A DNA stretch of 64,000 nt from Bradyrhizobium erythrophlei (GTDB lineage Bacteria; Pseudomonadota; Alphaproteobacteria; Rhizobiales; Xanthobacteraceae), in the NCBI RefSeq assembly GCF_900129425.1, contig NZ_LT670817.1:8150001-8214000 (forward strand). Direction: 5' to 3'. Position 1 is the stretch's first letter; the number at the start of each line of letters is the position of its first letter. This document shows positions 9,120 to 18,918 of this stretch, piece by piece. The translations under genes were made by a program, and so were the position numbers. The notes under the pieces were generated by a model, which did no database searches, was not told the DNA's origin, and saw only the letters and a list, made by a program, of their open reading frames with translations.

Positions 9120-10324
9120 CAGACGATCTGAAGCTCCGTGCTACTCAACATGAAGGAGTCGACGCCGTCCTTGGTGATGACCATCGTGTCCTCGACCTGA
9201 AGGCCGGCGAAACCCATTTCGTAATAGGGCGTCTCGACGCAGATCACCATGCCCTCTTCGAAGACCTCGGAATTCGAAGGGGCAATATTCGGTGCATCGT
9301 AGCCGTCGAGTCCGATGCCGTGACCGACATGGCTGCGCTGGTAATGCGGGATCCCCTCGCGCCGCACGGTCTCGACGCTGGCCTCGAAAACATCCGCGGC
9401 GCGAACGCCCGGCTTGATCATCTCGATGGCGCGGTCGAGGCCGACCCGGATCGCGCGATGGTATTGCGCCAGCTTCTTGCCGGGCTCGCCAAGCACCGCA
9501 TTTCGCGCGATGTCGGCCCGATAATGCCGGTAGCGACCGCCGACGTCGAAGCGGATGACGTCGCCCCGCGCCAGCTTGCGCTCCGATGGCTGCACATTGG
9601 TCATGGCGCTGCGGCTGCCGACGCCGATGCACGCCAGCACCGGCAATCCGCCTTCGCTGATGGTCTTGCCGTGAAACGCCCGGGCGAGATCCAATTCGGT
9701 CGCCCCTTCCCGGGCAACGGCAAGCGCGGCCTGGATCGACAAGTCGGCGATCTCAGCCGACCTGCGCAGCCGGGCGATTTCTTCCGGCGTCTTGATGGCG
9801 CGGGCATAGCGGAAGATGTCGGCGGCGCGGACCAAAGTCGCGCCGGGCAAGGCCTCGGCCAGCTTGTCCCAGTATTGCGGCAGAATGCCGATTTCATCGA
9901 CACCGATCCGCGCATTCTGCAGGCCGCGCGCCTTGACCGCCTTGACCAGCGCGCCGACGGCATCGCCATCATCGCCCTGCGCCATCAGCTCTTCGATGCG
10001 GGAGTCGTGGGAATCGAGGCCGATCCCGGCCGTGCGATCGATGACGAATTTTCCGAACCGCGAGATGTCCTTCACCCAGACGTCGGGATCGGCGGCCAGA
10101 TCGATCAGGCCGGTGCTGGCGATCACGACCGGTTCGCCCTTGCCCTCGGCGGGCGTCAGCACATAGGCCTGCGGGCCGCGCCGGATCCACTGGCTCATGG
10201 CCCAGAAGCCGCTTGAATAGGTGACGTTTTCCGGCATCGTCGCGACGATGGCGTCGAGCCGCTCCTTCCTCATGCCGGCGAACAGGCGCGTCGCGTTCAT
10301 CAACATCGTGGTGGCGTCTTTCAT
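9119..10324 (-). CDS. M24-family metallopeptidase-like hydrolase, first gene of leftward operon
   Basis: A complete 401-residue creatinase/prolidase-fold protein. The five expected dinuclear-metal ligands are present: D260 (FDVGG), D271 (ADIAR), H335 (HVGHGIG), E364 (CVETPYY) and E378 (QVEDT). It is paralogous to the truncated gene at 1-1069. It starts with an ATG at 10324, about 14 bases from a 17-bp palindrome and close to a promoter shared in style with the divergent liv operon. As first gene of the operon it probably acts early in the pathway, cleaving a C-N or imino-peptide bond; the substrate is unknown. Confidence 0.9.
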   Translation of the reverse strand: MKDATTMLMNATRLFAGMRKERLDAIVATMPENVTYSSGFWAMSQWIRRGPQAYVLTPAEGKGEPVVIASTGLIDLAADPDVWVKDISRFGKFVIDRTAGIGLDSHDSRIEELMAQGDDGDAVGALVKAVKARGLQNARIGVDEIGILPQYWDKLAEALPGATLVRAADIFRYARAIKTPEEIARLRRSAEIADLSIQAALAVAREGATELDLARAFHGKTISEGGLPVLACIGVGSRSAMTNVQPSERKLARGDVIRFDVGGRYRHYRADIARNAVLGEPGKKLAQYHRAIRVGLDRAIEMIKPGVRAADVFEASVETVRREGIPHYQRSHVGHGIGLDGYDAPNIAPSNSEVFEEGMVICVETPYYEMGFAGLQVEDTMVITKDGVDSFMLSSTELQIV

Positions 10325-10338
10325 GACCAGACAGCTCT

Positions 10339-10396
10339 GTACCGTTTAACGGTACATTGTTCTGATTATGTAAGCGGCGCGGCGACGCCAAGTCAA
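10339..10396 (-). promoter_or_regulatory. Promoter and operator of the leftward F420/hydrolase operon
   Basis: Reading leftward: a -35 TTGACT (10396-10391), a 17-base spacer, a weak -10 TTACAT (10373-10368), then 5 bases later GAACAATGTAC (10362-10352). This 11-mer matches GAACAATGTTC at the liv promoter in 10 of 11 positions. It overlaps a perfect 17-bp palindrome GTACCGTTTAACGGTAC (10339-10355). Position and symmetry suggest a repressor site at the transcription start. Confidence 0.6.
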
Positions 10397-10539
10397 GCGC
10401 GCGCTCCATCGATCGCGGAACACGCACAGCAGTCGCGGCTGTGAGTGACTAAATTATCGCCCAGGCCCGATCCGGTGCACGTTGACCGGCAATTGCGCGC
10501 GCGATGCCGCACCATTGAGCAAACAGCGTTTGAGAAAAA

Positions 10540-10584
10540 TTGACGCGGCTACTCCGTTTCAGTAGACTAAGCGGAACAATGTTC
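10540..10584 (+). promoter_or_regulatory. Promoter and operator of the liv-hyu operon
   Basis: A -35 TTGACG (10540-10545), 17-base spacer and -10 TAGACT (10563-10568) are followed after 5 bases by the palindrome GAAC-AAT-GTTC (10574-10584). The palindrome would cover the predicted transcription start. The same GAAC-N3-GTTC form recurs upstream of the IclR gene and the aldolase gene, which makes the IclR protein the likely binder. Confidence 0.65.
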
Positions 10585-10624
10585 TGGTTATCGGAACAGC
10601 TAGCGAATCCAGCCCGCGAATCTC

Positions 10625-11512
10625 ATGGAAGTCAGCGCCACCTATCTGCTGCAATTGATGCTGAACGGGCTGATGCTCGGGCTGATCTACGCGCTGATCG
10701 CCGTCGGCCTGGCGCTGATCTTTGGCGTACTGGAAGTCATCAACTTTGCCCATGGCGAACTATTGATGCTCGGCGGCTATGCCATGGCGCTGTCGCTGCC
10801 GCTGTTCGGGCTCTCCTATTGGCCGTCGCTCGCGGTTGCGGTGCTGGCGACGTCCCTGGTGGGCGTCGTGCTCTACGAATTTTTCCTGCGCCGCATCGAT
10901 CAGAAGGAATTCGAGCGCAGCATTCTCACGACGCTCGGGATTTCCATGATCCTGCTGTACGGCATGCAGTATCTGTTCACCGCCACGCCGCTGATGGTTG
11001 ACACGGCCTACGGCTTCGACGGCATCGAAATCGGAACGGTCCGCATCACAATGACGCGCGTGATCGCCGGCGCGCTGTCGATCGGAGCCTTCACGGGTCT
11101 TTATTGCCTGCTGAAATTCACCCAATTCGGCCGCGCCATGCGCGCCATCTCGCAAAACCGCGAGGCTGCCATCATGGTCGGCATCAAGCCACGACACGTT
11201 GCGCGCAATGCGGTCGCCCTCGCGGCGGCGCTGTGCGGCCTCGCCGGCGCCGCGCTGGCACCGATCCAGCTGCTGTACCCTGCGATGGGCCAGGCCATCA
11301 TCTTCAAGGCGTTCGCGCTCGTCGTCATCGGCGGCCTCGGCAACATGATGGGCGCGGTGGTGGTCGCCATCGCGCTGGGCATGATCGAAAGCTGGATCGG
11401 CGGCTTCTTCGGCATCGTCTGGCAGGAGGGCGCCATCTTCGCGATCATGATCGTCGCCGTGCTGTTGCGGCCAGATGGCATCTTCCAGCGCGGGGGCATG
11501 CGCGTCGGATGA
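10625..11512 (+). CDS. livH: LivH-type branched-chain amino acid ABC permease
   Basis: A 295-residue inner-membrane permease with about eight hydrophobic segments and the LivH-type opening (NGLMLGLIYALIAVGLALIFG). It pairs with the LivM-type permease that overlaps it by 4 bases. In this transporter class the name reflects homology to leucine/isoleucine/valine uptake; many members carry amides, urea or aromatic acids. Being first in an operon with hydantoinase genes, it probably imports the pathway substrate, delivered by the binding protein at 22245-23378. Confidence 0.92.
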   Translation: MEVSATYLLQLMLNGLMLGLIYALIAVGLALIFGVLEVINFAHGELLMLGGYAMALSLPLFGLSYWPSLAVAVLATSLVGVVLYEFFLRRIDQKEFERSILTTLGISMILLYGMQYLFTATPLMVDTAYGFDGIEIGTVRITMTRVIAGALSIGAFTGLYCLLKFTQFGRAMRAISQNREAAIMVGIKPRHVARNAVALAAALCGLAGAALAPIQLLYPAMGQAIIFKAFALVVIGGLGNMMGAVVVAIALGMIESWIGGFFGIVWQEGAIFAIMIVAVLLRPDGIFQRGGMRVG

Positions 11513-12465
11513 TCCAGCCCCCATGGACTCTCGGCGCCGTTGCCGCGGCCGTCGTCTTGCTGCTTTGCCTGCCGCTGTTGACGGGCTCGAACTATTTTAT
11601 CGGCGTCGCGATTTCCGGCCTGATCTTCCTGACGGCCGCCGCCTCGCTCAATCTGGTTTATGGCTATGCCGGGTTGCTGTCTTTCGCGCAACTCGGCTTC
11701 TGGGGCGTCGGCGGCTACTGTTCAGCCTTGGCGGTGATGGATTTCGGGTGGAGCTTCTGGACCGGAGTCCTGTTTGCCGGCGCCGTCAATTTCGCGCTGG
11801 CGATGGTGATCGGTGTTCCGATCATCCGCACCACCCGCCATGCCTTTGTCGTCGTCACGCTGACCTTCGCCCTGCTCGCCGGGCTGATCGCCCGGGACTG
11901 GGTTGACGTGACCCGCGGCCCACTGGGCATTCCGGGCCTGCCCGCCCCGAGCCTGATGGGATTTGCGTTCGACACCACCGCACGATTCTATTACATCGCG
12001 CTTGTTTTCACGCTGGTCGCGCTGGCGTTCCTGTATTGTCTGAAGACATCGCGCATCGGGCTGATTCTCAAGGCGATCAAGCAAAACGATCCCTTGGTCC
12101 AGTCCCAGGGCATCTCGCCGGCCTCCTACAAGCTTGCCGCATTCGTGATCGCGGCGGTCATCACCGGCATGGCCGGCGCCATCTTTGCCTTCCATCTCAA
12201 GATCATCGATCCGAGCTTTCTGGATTTCTACTACATGCAGACCTTCCTGATCATCGTGATCATCGGAGGTGCCGGCAGCTTCTGGGCCGTGGTGCTGGCC
12301 GGCGCCGCCATGGTCGTGCTGCCGGAGGCGCTGCGTTTCTCCAATGAATTGCGCATGGTGATCTACGGCGTCATCCTCGTCGCCGTCATGATGGTCATGC
12401 CGCGCGGGATTGCTGGCTGGCTCGACGACCGCCGCATCGCGGCATTGCGCAAGGCGCTGCGATGA
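11509..12465 (+). CDS. livM: LivM-type branched-chain amino acid ABC permease
   Basis: The second transmembrane subunit, 318 residues, with the LivM signature SLNLVYGYAGLLSFAQLGFWGVGGY near residue 45 and alternating hydrophobic helices. I chose the ATG at 11509 because it forms an ATGA overlap with the livH stop; longer reading upstream only runs through livH in another frame. It overlaps livG by 4 bases. Confidence 0.92.
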   Translation: MIQPPWTLGAVAAAVVLLLCLPLLTGSNYFIGVAISGLIFLTAAASLNLVYGYAGLLSFAQLGFWGVGGYCSALAVMDFGWSFWTGVLFAGAVNFALAMVIGVPIIRTTRHAFVVVTLTFALLAGLIARDWVDVTRGPLGIPGLPAPSLMGFAFDTTARFYYIALVFTLVALAFLYCLKTSRIGLILKAIKQNDPLVQSQGISPASYKLAAFVIAAVITGMAGAIFAFHLKIIDPSFLDFYYMQTFLIIVIIGGAGSFWAVVLAGAAMVVLPEALRFSNELRMVIYGVILVAVMMVMPRGIAGWLDDRRIAALRKALR

Positions 12466-13256
12466 ACGCGATTCTCAAAATCGCCGGCCTGTCGAAGGCA
12501 TTCAGCGGCGTGCACGCCGTGCGAAATGCATCGTTCGATGTCGAGGAAGGCAGCATTACCGGCCTGATCGGGCCGAATGGCTCCGGCAAAAGCACCACCA
12601 TCGACTGCATCAGCGGCTTCCAGCGCCCTGACGCGGGACGGATCGAATTGGGTGGCCGGAACATCACCAATGCCAATCCGGCGACGGTGGCGCGCGCCGG
12701 TCTGATCCGCACCTTCCAGAACGTGCGGGTCTACGAGACCTACAATCTGCTCGACAATCTTCTGGTCGCGGAAGCCTCGTTTCGCGGCCTGAGCTGGTAT
12801 GACGCGCTGATGCGAAGCCGCGCGTTTCGCAACGTGCGCAGGGCCGCGGACGAGCGCGCCCGTGAATTGATCGAACTCGTCGGGCTGACCCGGTTGGTCG
12901 AAGCTCCCGCCGCGGTGTTGTCCTATGGCCAGAAGAAGCTGCTCGCCTTCGCCGCGGCCATGATGGCCCGGCCGCGGCTGATCGTGCTCGACGAGCCGGT
13001 CGCCGGCGTCAATCCGACCCGGGTCAACGAGGTCGCCGACATCCTGCGCAAGGCCAACCGGACGGGCATTTCCTTTCTGATCGTCGAACATAATGTCGAA
13101 TTCATCAGCGGCCTCTGCCACAAGGTGATCGTGCTCGAACAGGGCAGCAAGCTGACGGAAGGCTCGCCGGAAGACGTGCGCAACGATCCCCGCGTTCTCG
13201 ACGCCTATCTCGGCATCGCACCGGCATCCGGGGCCAGCCCGGTGGAGGCGACATGA
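12462..13256 (+). CDS. livG: LivG-type ABC transporter ATPase
   Basis: A 264-residue cytoplasmic ATPase. The Walker A motif GPNGSGKST lies near residue 38, the signature region has the variant LSYGQKKLLAFA, and Walker B reads LIVLDEPVAGVNP followed by the switch histidine in IVEHN. LSYGQ in place of LSGGQ is common in LivG proteins. It overlaps both neighbours by 4 bases. Confidence 0.92.
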   Translation: MNAILKIAGLSKAFSGVHAVRNASFDVEEGSITGLIGPNGSGKSTTIDCISGFQRPDAGRIELGGRNITNANPATVARAGLIRTFQNVRVYETYNLLDNLLVAEASFRGLSWYDALMRSRAFRNVRRAADERARELIELVGLTRLVEAPAAVLSYGQKKLLAFAAAMMARPRLIVLDEPVAGVNPTRVNEVADILRKANRTGISFLIVEHNVEFISGLCHKVIVLEQGSKLTEGSPEDVRNDPRVLDAYLGIAPASGASPVEAT

Positions 13257-13990
13257 CGCCTTACCCCAAACTGGAGTTGATTGATCTTTGCGCCGGCTAT
13301 GGTGACGTGCAGATCGTACGCGATTTCTCGACGCGGCTGCAGCCTGGCTCGATCTCCACCCTGATCGGCGGCAACGGCGCCGGCAAATCGACCCTGCTCC
13401 GCGCCATCTTCGGCACCAATCGCTGGTTCTCCGGCCAGATCATCCTGAACGGCGATGCCATCGAGCATCTCAGCCCGTCGGAACGTCTGCAGCGCGGCAT
13501 CGGCTTCGTCCCGCAAGGACGCTGCAACTTTCCGCAGATGACGGTCGCCGAAAACCTCAAGATGGGATGTTACACGTTGCCGGGGCGCACGCACCGCGCG
13601 GCTATCGCCCGCGTGACGGCGCAATTTCCCCTGCTGACCCGCAAGTGGTCGGAAATCGCGGGCAACCTGTCGGGCGGCGAACAGCAGGTGCTGGAAACCG
13701 CGATGGTGCTGCTTAGCGGGCCGCAATTGTTGTTGCTGGACGAACCGTCGCTGGGCCTTTCGCCAAAGATGCAGGCCGAGGTATTCGCGGTGGCCCGGCA
13801 GATTGCCGCGGCAGGCGTCACCGTTCTGGTCGTGGAGCAAAACGTCCATGGCGCGCTGCTGGTGTCCGACACCGCAATTGTAATGGAACTCGGCCGCAAG
13901 TTTCTCGAAGGCCCGGCCGCCGAGGTCCGCACGGATCCGCGCATCCGCGAGGCCTATCTCGGCGGCAACATCAAGGAGACGAGTGCGTAA
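13253..13990 (+). CDS. livF: LivF-type ABC transporter ATPase
   Basis: A 245-residue ATPase with Walker A GGNGAGKST near residue 39, the LivF-typical GIGFVPQGRCNFPQMTVAEN, signature LSGGEQQ, Walker B LLLLDEPSLGLSP and the switch VVEQN. It is the second nucleotide-binding subunit of the Liv-type importer. Its stop TAA overlaps the hyuA start by one base (TAATG). Confidence 0.92.
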   Translation: MTPYPKLELIDLCAGYGDVQIVRDFSTRLQPGSISTLIGGNGAGKSTLLRAIFGTNRWFSGQIILNGDAIEHLSPSERLQRGIGFVPQGRCNFPQMTVAENLKMGCYTLPGRTHRAAIARVTAQFPLLTRKWSEIAGNLSGGEQQVLETAMVLLSGPQLLLLDEPSLGLSPKMQAEVFAVARQIAAAGVTVLVVEQNVHGALLVSDTAIVMELGRKFLEGPAAEVRTDPRIREAYLGGNIKETSA

Positions 13991-16062
13991 TGATTGCGGC
14001 ACGCCTGGCTGTCGATATCGGCGGCACATTCACCGATTTTGCCCTGGAGGTCGGGGGGCGGCGATTCAGCCGCAAAGTCCTGACGACACCGTCCGCGCCC
14101 GAACAGGGTGTGCTCGCCGGCATCGACATGATCCTGGCGGACGCGGCGCTGCGCCCCTCCGATCTCGGCCTGATCATTCATGGCACCACGCTGGCCACCA
14201 ACGCCATCATCGAGCGCAAGGGCGCGCGCACCGCGCTGCTCGCAACCCGCGGCTTTCGCGACTCCATCGAGATGGCGTACGAGCATCGCTTCGAGCAATA
14301 CGACATCTTCATGGACAAGCCGGCGCCGCTGGTGCCGCGCAATCTCCGGCTTTCCGTTCCGGAGCGGATCGACGCTACCGGCCGAATCATCGAGCCGCTC
14401 GACGAGCAGGCGCTCGCCGATCTCGTGCCCGTCTTGCGCGCCGAAGGCGTCATCAGCGTCGCACTCGGCTATCTGCACTCCTACGCCAACCCGGTTCACG
14501 AGATCCGCAGCCGCGATATCCTGAAAGAGATCGCGCCCGACCTTGCCGTCACCATGTCGAGCGAAGTCTGCCCGGAGATGCGCGAATATGAGCGCTGGTC
14601 GACGGCTTGCGCAAATGCCTATGTGCAGCCGGTGATGGACCGCTATCTCAAACTGCTCGACGACGAGTTGACCGAGCGCGGTTTTACCTGCCCGATCTTC
14701 CTCATCACCTCGGCCGGTGGTCTGACCACGGTGGAAATCGCGCGGCGCTTCCCGATTCGCCTCGTCGAATCGGGCCCAGCCGGCGGCGCCATTCTCGCCA
14801 CCCACATTGCGCAGGAGCGCGGCCACGATCACATCGTCTCATTCGACATGGGCGGAACAACAGCAAAAATTTGCCTGATCGATAATGGCCAGCCGCATTT
14901 CTCGCGATCGTTCGAAGTCGCGCGGCAATACCGCTTCCTGAAGGGCAGCGGCATTCCGATCCGGATTCCCGTCATCGAAATGGTCGAAATCGGCGCCGGC
15001 GGCGGCTCGATCGCCGATGTCGATAGTCTCGCCCGCATCCAGGTCGGGCCTGCCAGCGCGGGATCGGAGCCCGGACCGGCCTGTTACGGCCTCGGCGGCC
15101 TGAACTGCACCGTGACCGATGCCAATGTGCTACTCGGGCGAATTCAGGTCGATCGCTTTGCCGGCGGAAAGATGCGGCTTGATCCCCAAGCCTCTGCATC
15201 CGCGATTGCAAATTCAGTCGGCCGGACATTGAATCTCGACGCCGCGAGCGCGGCGCTGGGTGTCACCGAAGTGGTCGAAGAAAACATGGCAAATGCCGCG
15301 CGCGTCCACGCCGTGGAACGCGGACGCGAGCTGACCAACCGGATCATCATCGCCTTCGGTGGCGCGGCCCCGATCCACGCCGCGCGGCTGGCGGAGAAAC
15401 TCGACATCACCACGGTGATCGTGCCGACCGGCGCCGGCGTCGGGTCGGCGTTCGGCTTCCTGCTGGCGCCGATTGCCTACGAAGTGGTGCGCACGCGTTA
15501 CACCCATCTCGATGCGGGTTTTGATTTCGCAAGCCTGAACAAGCTGCGTGCGGGGATGCGTAGCGAGGCCGAGGCCGTCGTCCGGCTCGGCGCACCCGAT
15601 TCGCCATTGATCGAAGGCTGGACCGCCAATATGCGCTACCGCGGCCAGGGCCACGAATTGACGGTGACGATTCCCGCCGGCGAGCTCAGCACGACGTCTG
15701 CGGCCGAGCTGGAGCAACTGTTCATCGTGGACTACGCCCAGCAATTCGGCCGCCGGATTCCCGATCTCGATGTCGAAGTGCTCAGCTGGTCGCTGCGGCT
15801 GGCCACCGTCGGCGCGCCGATCGAACGCTGCCCACCACCGCCCCCAGATCATGTCGCCAAACCTGCCAGCCACGTCGATGTCATCGATCCCTTAACCGGC
15901 AAGCCGGAACTGATCGCGCTGTATAATCGCAGCGCATTGACACCGGGATCGACGATTGCCGGCCCCGCTTTGATCGTCGAGGATGAGACGACGACTTTGG
16001 TGACGAAAAGTTTTACCGCGCGAATCGACGCGCTCGGCAGCGTCGTGATGACCAGGACATGA
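13990..16062 (+). CDS. hyuA: Hydantoinase/oxoprolinase subunit A (HyuA-like)
   Basis: A 690-residue protein of the ATP-dependent hydantoinase/5-oxoprolinase/acetone carboxylase A family. It begins with the ASKHA phosphate loop VDIGGTFTDFALEVGG, contains HGTTLATNAIIERKGART near residue 60, and a second nucleotide-binding block FDMGGTTAKICLI near residue 290. With subunit B it opens cyclic amides (hydantoin, oxoproline-type rings) at the cost of ATP. An AAGGAG ribosome-binding site precedes the start, and hyuB overlaps by 4 bases. The actual ring substrate cannot be inferred; carboxylase-like activity is an alternative. Confidence 0.93.
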   Translation: MIAARLAVDIGGTFTDFALEVGGRRFSRKVLTTPSAPEQGVLAGIDMILADAALRPSDLGLIIHGTTLATNAIIERKGARTALLATRGFRDSIEMAYEHRFEQYDIFMDKPAPLVPRNLRLSVPERIDATGRIIEPLDEQALADLVPVLRAEGVISVALGYLHSYANPVHEIRSRDILKEIAPDLAVTMSSEVCPEMREYERWSTACANAYVQPVMDRYLKLLDDELTERGFTCPIFLITSAGGLTTVEIARRFPIRLVESGPAGGAILATHIAQERGHDHIVSFDMGGTTAKICLIDNGQPHFSRSFEVARQYRFLKGSGIPIRIPVIEMVEIGAGGGSIADVDSLARIQVGPASAGSEPGPACYGLGGLNCTVTDANVLLGRIQVDRFAGGKMRLDPQASASAIANSVGRTLNLDAASAALGVTEVVEENMANAARVHAVERGRELTNRIIIAFGGAAPIHAARLAEKLDITTVIVPTGAGVGSAFGFLLAPIAYEVVRTRYTHLDAGFDFASLNKLRAGMRSEAEAVVRLGAPDSPLIEGWTANMRYRGQGHELTVTIPAGELSTTSAAELEQLFIVDYAQQFGRRIPDLDVEVLSWSLRLATVGAPIERCPPPPPDHVAKPASHVDVIDPLTGKPELIALYNRSALTPGSTIAGPALIVEDETTTLVTKSFTARIDALGSVVMTRT

Positions 16063-17810
16063 CCATGGATGGAAACCTGAACCATACCGAGGATCCGATG
16101 TTCGTGATCCATCAGCAGATCATGTGGGACCGCCTGATCTCGGTGGTCGAGGAGCAGGCCCAGACGCTGATACGGATCGGCTTCAGCACCTCGACGCGCG
16201 AAGCCGGCGACGTTTCCGCGGGCGTGTTCAACACCTCCGGCCACATGCTGGCGCAGGCGATCACGGGCACACCGGGCCACGTCAATTCGATGGCGCGCGC
16301 CGTGGTGCATTTCCTTGACAAATTCCCGGCCGCATCGATGAAGATCGGTGACATCTTCATCACCAATGATCCCTGGAAAGGCACCGGGCATCTGCACGAC
16401 TTCACCGTGGTGACGCCTGTGTTCCGGCAGCAAAAGCTGGTCGCGCTGTTCGCCAGCACCTGCCATGTCATCGACATCGGCGGCCGCGGCATGGGCCCCG
16501 ATGCCCGCCAGGTCTACGAGGAAGGCCTCTACGTTCCAATCATGCGCTTCGCCAGCGCGGCTGGAACCAACGAGACGCTGCTCGACATCGTCAAGGCCAA
16601 TGTCCGCGAGCCGGTCCAGGTGGTCGGCGATATCTATTCGCTGGCGGGCTGCAACGACGTCGGCAGCCGGCAACTGCTCAACATGATGGAGGAGTTCGGC
16701 ATCGAGACCCTGGATTTGCTCGGCGCCCACATCCTCGAGCGCTCACGCGCCGCGACACTGGAGGCAATCCGCAAACTTCCAAAGGGCACATTCCGCAACA
16801 GCATGCGCGTCGATGGCTATGACAAGCCGCTTGACCTCGTCGCTACCATGACGATCGGCGATGACGGCATCGATGTCGATTTCACCGGCACGTCGCCGCC
16901 TTCCTCTTTCGGCATCAACGTGCCGTTCTGCTACACCGAGGCCTATGCCAGCTTTGGCGTGAAATGCATCATCGCGCCGAAAATTCCCAACAATGAGGGA
17001 TCGCTGGCGCTGCTGCGGATGCACGCGCCGGAGAATTGCATCCTCAACGCACTGCATCCGCTCCCGGTCGCGACGCGCCACGTTGTCGGCCAGATGCTGC
17101 CGGATCTGGTAATAGGCTGCCTGGACCAGGCGCTGGACGATCAGGTGCCCGCGGAAGGCACGTCGTGCCTTTGGAATCTGTTCGCCTTTGGCGGCTCCAG
17201 CCAGATCGACGCCGACTCCACGGAAATGATGAAGGCCCGCGTCTTCAACATCATGTCGTTCCATTCGGGCGGCACCGGCGCGCGGCCCGGCAAGGATGGG
17301 CTATCCGCCACCGCGTTTCCCAGCGGCGTGCGCAACGTTCCGGTCGAGGTGACGGAAGCGATGTCGCCGCTGCTGGTCCGCCGCAAGGAATACCGCACAG
17401 ACTCGGGCGGACCCGGCAAGTATCGCGGCGGCCTCGGCCAGGTCATGGAAGTCGTCACCCTCGACAATGCGGACTTCGCCATCAGCGCCAACTACGACCG
17501 CGTGCTCTATCCGGCACGCGGCCGCAATGGCGGCGGCAACGGCATGGCGGGCGCGCTCTCGCTCGGCTCGGGCGGGACGCTGAAAAGCAAGGGACAGCAG
17601 ACCATTGCGAAACACGAGTCCGTCATCATCGAGATGCCCGGCGGCGGCGGTCTCGGCGATCCCTTCGCCCGCGATCCCGAGCGCGTCGCCGAGGATGTTC
17701 GCCTCGGCATGGTCTCGCGTGCGGCCGCATCGCGCGACTACGGTGTCATCCTGCACGACGACGACACGGTCGACCGCGACGCGACGAGAGCGACCCGCCG
17801 CCGCACCTGA
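16059..17810 (+). CDS. hyuB: Hydantoinase/oxoprolinase subunit B (HyuB-like)
   Basis: A 583-residue partner of HyuA, recognised by GFSTSTREAGDVSAGVFN near residue 45, NDPWKGTGHLHDFTVVTPVF near residue 105, and the C-terminal SGGPGKYRGGLGQ segment and EMPGGGGLGDP. It starts by ATGA overlap with hyuA; an ATG two codons downstream is an alternative. The A/B pair acts in the cytoplasm as a complex. It is followed after 54 bases by an LLM oxidoreductase gene. Confidence 0.93.
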   Translation: MTMDGNLNHTEDPMFVIHQQIMWDRLISVVEEQAQTLIRIGFSTSTREAGDVSAGVFNTSGHMLAQAITGTPGHVNSMARAVVHFLDKFPAASMKIGDIFITNDPWKGTGHLHDFTVVTPVFRQQKLVALFASTCHVIDIGGRGMGPDARQVYEEGLYVPIMRFASAAGTNETLLDIVKANVREPVQVVGDIYSLAGCNDVGSRQLLNMMEEFGIETLDLLGAHILERSRAATLEAIRKLPKGTFRNSMRVDGYDKPLDLVATMTIGDDGIDVDFTGTSPPSSFGINVPFCYTEAYASFGVKCIIAPKIPNNEGSLALLRMHAPENCILNALHPLPVATRHVVGQMLPDLVIGCLDQALDDQVPAEGTSCLWNLFAFGGSSQIDADSTEMMKARVFNIMSFHSGGTGARPGKDGLSATAFPSGVRNVPVEVTEAMSPLLVRRKEYRTDSGGPGKYRGGLGQVMEVVTLDNADFAISANYDRVLYPARGRNGGGNGMAGALSLGSGGTLKSKGQQTIAKHESVIIEMPGGGGLGDPFARDPERVAEDVRLGMVSRAAASRDYGVILHDDDTVDRDATRATRRRT

Positions 17811-17864
17811 CATTTCGCTGACAACACCCAGAACGAGGCACAAGGTGCCTGACAGGAGCAAACC

Positions 17865-18878
17865 ATGAGTCTGATCGTGAGCGCCGGCCTGCCGACCGGA
17901 ATGGAAGGCCTGACCTACCCTATTCCGTTTTCCTCCCCGGAAACCCTGATCAGGATCGCGCAGCATGCCGAGAAGCTGGGCTACCACTCGGTCTGGGGCA
18001 ACGACCACATGACCACCCAGCATTATGTGCGCGAGGAATTTCCGGTGCCGCCGCGGTTCTGGGAGCCGCTGATGACCTACGCCTTCATCGCCGCCAATAC
18101 CACGACGTTGCGCTTCGGCACCGGCATCCTGGTGCTGCCGATGCGGCGCGACATTGTCGTGCTCGCCAAGCAGATTGCGACGCTCGATCATTTCAGCGGC
18201 GGCCGGCTTGAGATCGGTGTCGGCGTCGGCGCCTATCGCGAGGAATTCGATGCGCTGCGTCCCGAAGGCGGCGTACACCGTGGTGACATGGTGGAGGAAG
18301 GCGTGCAGGCGCTGCAACTGCTGTTCAAGGAGCGCAACGCGAGCTTCGATGGCAAATATTACAAGTACAAGGATGTCGAGTTCTTCCCCAAGCCGAAGCA
18401 GGAAAAATTGCCGATCTATTTCGGCGGCAACAACGAGAACCATATCCGTCGCGTCGCCGAGGGCGCCGATGGCTGGATTCCCGCCGGCATGCCGGCAGAC
18501 AGACTGAAGACGATGGTGACGCGAATGAAGGAGATGACGGTAGCCGCCGGGCGCGATCCCTCCGAGATCGCCGTGGCGCCGCAATACATCGTCCATGCCG
18601 GTAAGAACCACGAGGCTGCCGTGGCCCGCTACAAACAGAGCCAGATGCACAAACATCTCCTGTCGCTGTCAAAATCGACGCTGAAAGGACAGGCCAATCT
18701 GGCCATGGAAGACATCAATCTGATCGGCAATCCCGACTCCATCGTCGAGAAGGCGCATAAGCTTAGGGATGCCGGCGTTACGCATCTGCTGGGCCTGTAT
18801 TTCGCGGCCAACGATGTCCAGGAGCTGCTCGACCAGATGCAGTTCTTTGCCGAAGAGATCACGCCGCGGATAGTATAA
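17865..18878 (+). CDS. LLM-class F420-dependent-type oxidoreductase
   Basis: An intact 337-residue luciferase-like monooxygenase-superfamily protein, paralogous to the broken gene at 6803-7811; both contain GY(H/D)SVWGNDH and GAYREEF. A strong AGGAG site precedes the ATG. Members of this superfamily bind either FMN or F420; the F420 genes in the same locus make F420H2 the likely hydride donor. It may reduce a C=C or C=N bond in the substrate. Function and cofactor are inferred. Confidence 0.85.
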   Translation: MSLIVSAGLPTGMEGLTYPIPFSSPETLIRIAQHAEKLGYHSVWGNDHMTTQHYVREEFPVPPRFWEPLMTYAFIAANTTTLRFGTGILVLPMRRDIVVLAKQIATLDHFSGGRLEIGVGVGAYREEFDALRPEGGVHRGDMVEEGVQALQLLFKERNASFDGKYYKYKDVEFFPKPKQEKLPIYFGGNNENHIRRVAEGADGWIPAGMPADRLKTMVTRMKEMTVAAGRDPSEIAVAPQYIVHAGKNHEAAVARYKQSQMHKHLLSLSKSTLKGQANLAMEDINLIGNPDSIVEKAHKLRDAGVTHLLGLYFAANDVQELLDQMQFFAEEITPRIV

Positions 18879-18918
18879 GACTATCCCCACTCGGTTCCCT
18901 TACGGCCCAAGGCGCGTC

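Noticed and set aside
11104..11508. Upstream extension of the livM frame
   Set aside because: The extension is a shadow of livH; the ATG at 11509 with 4-base overlap and the membrane-helix start fit the family.
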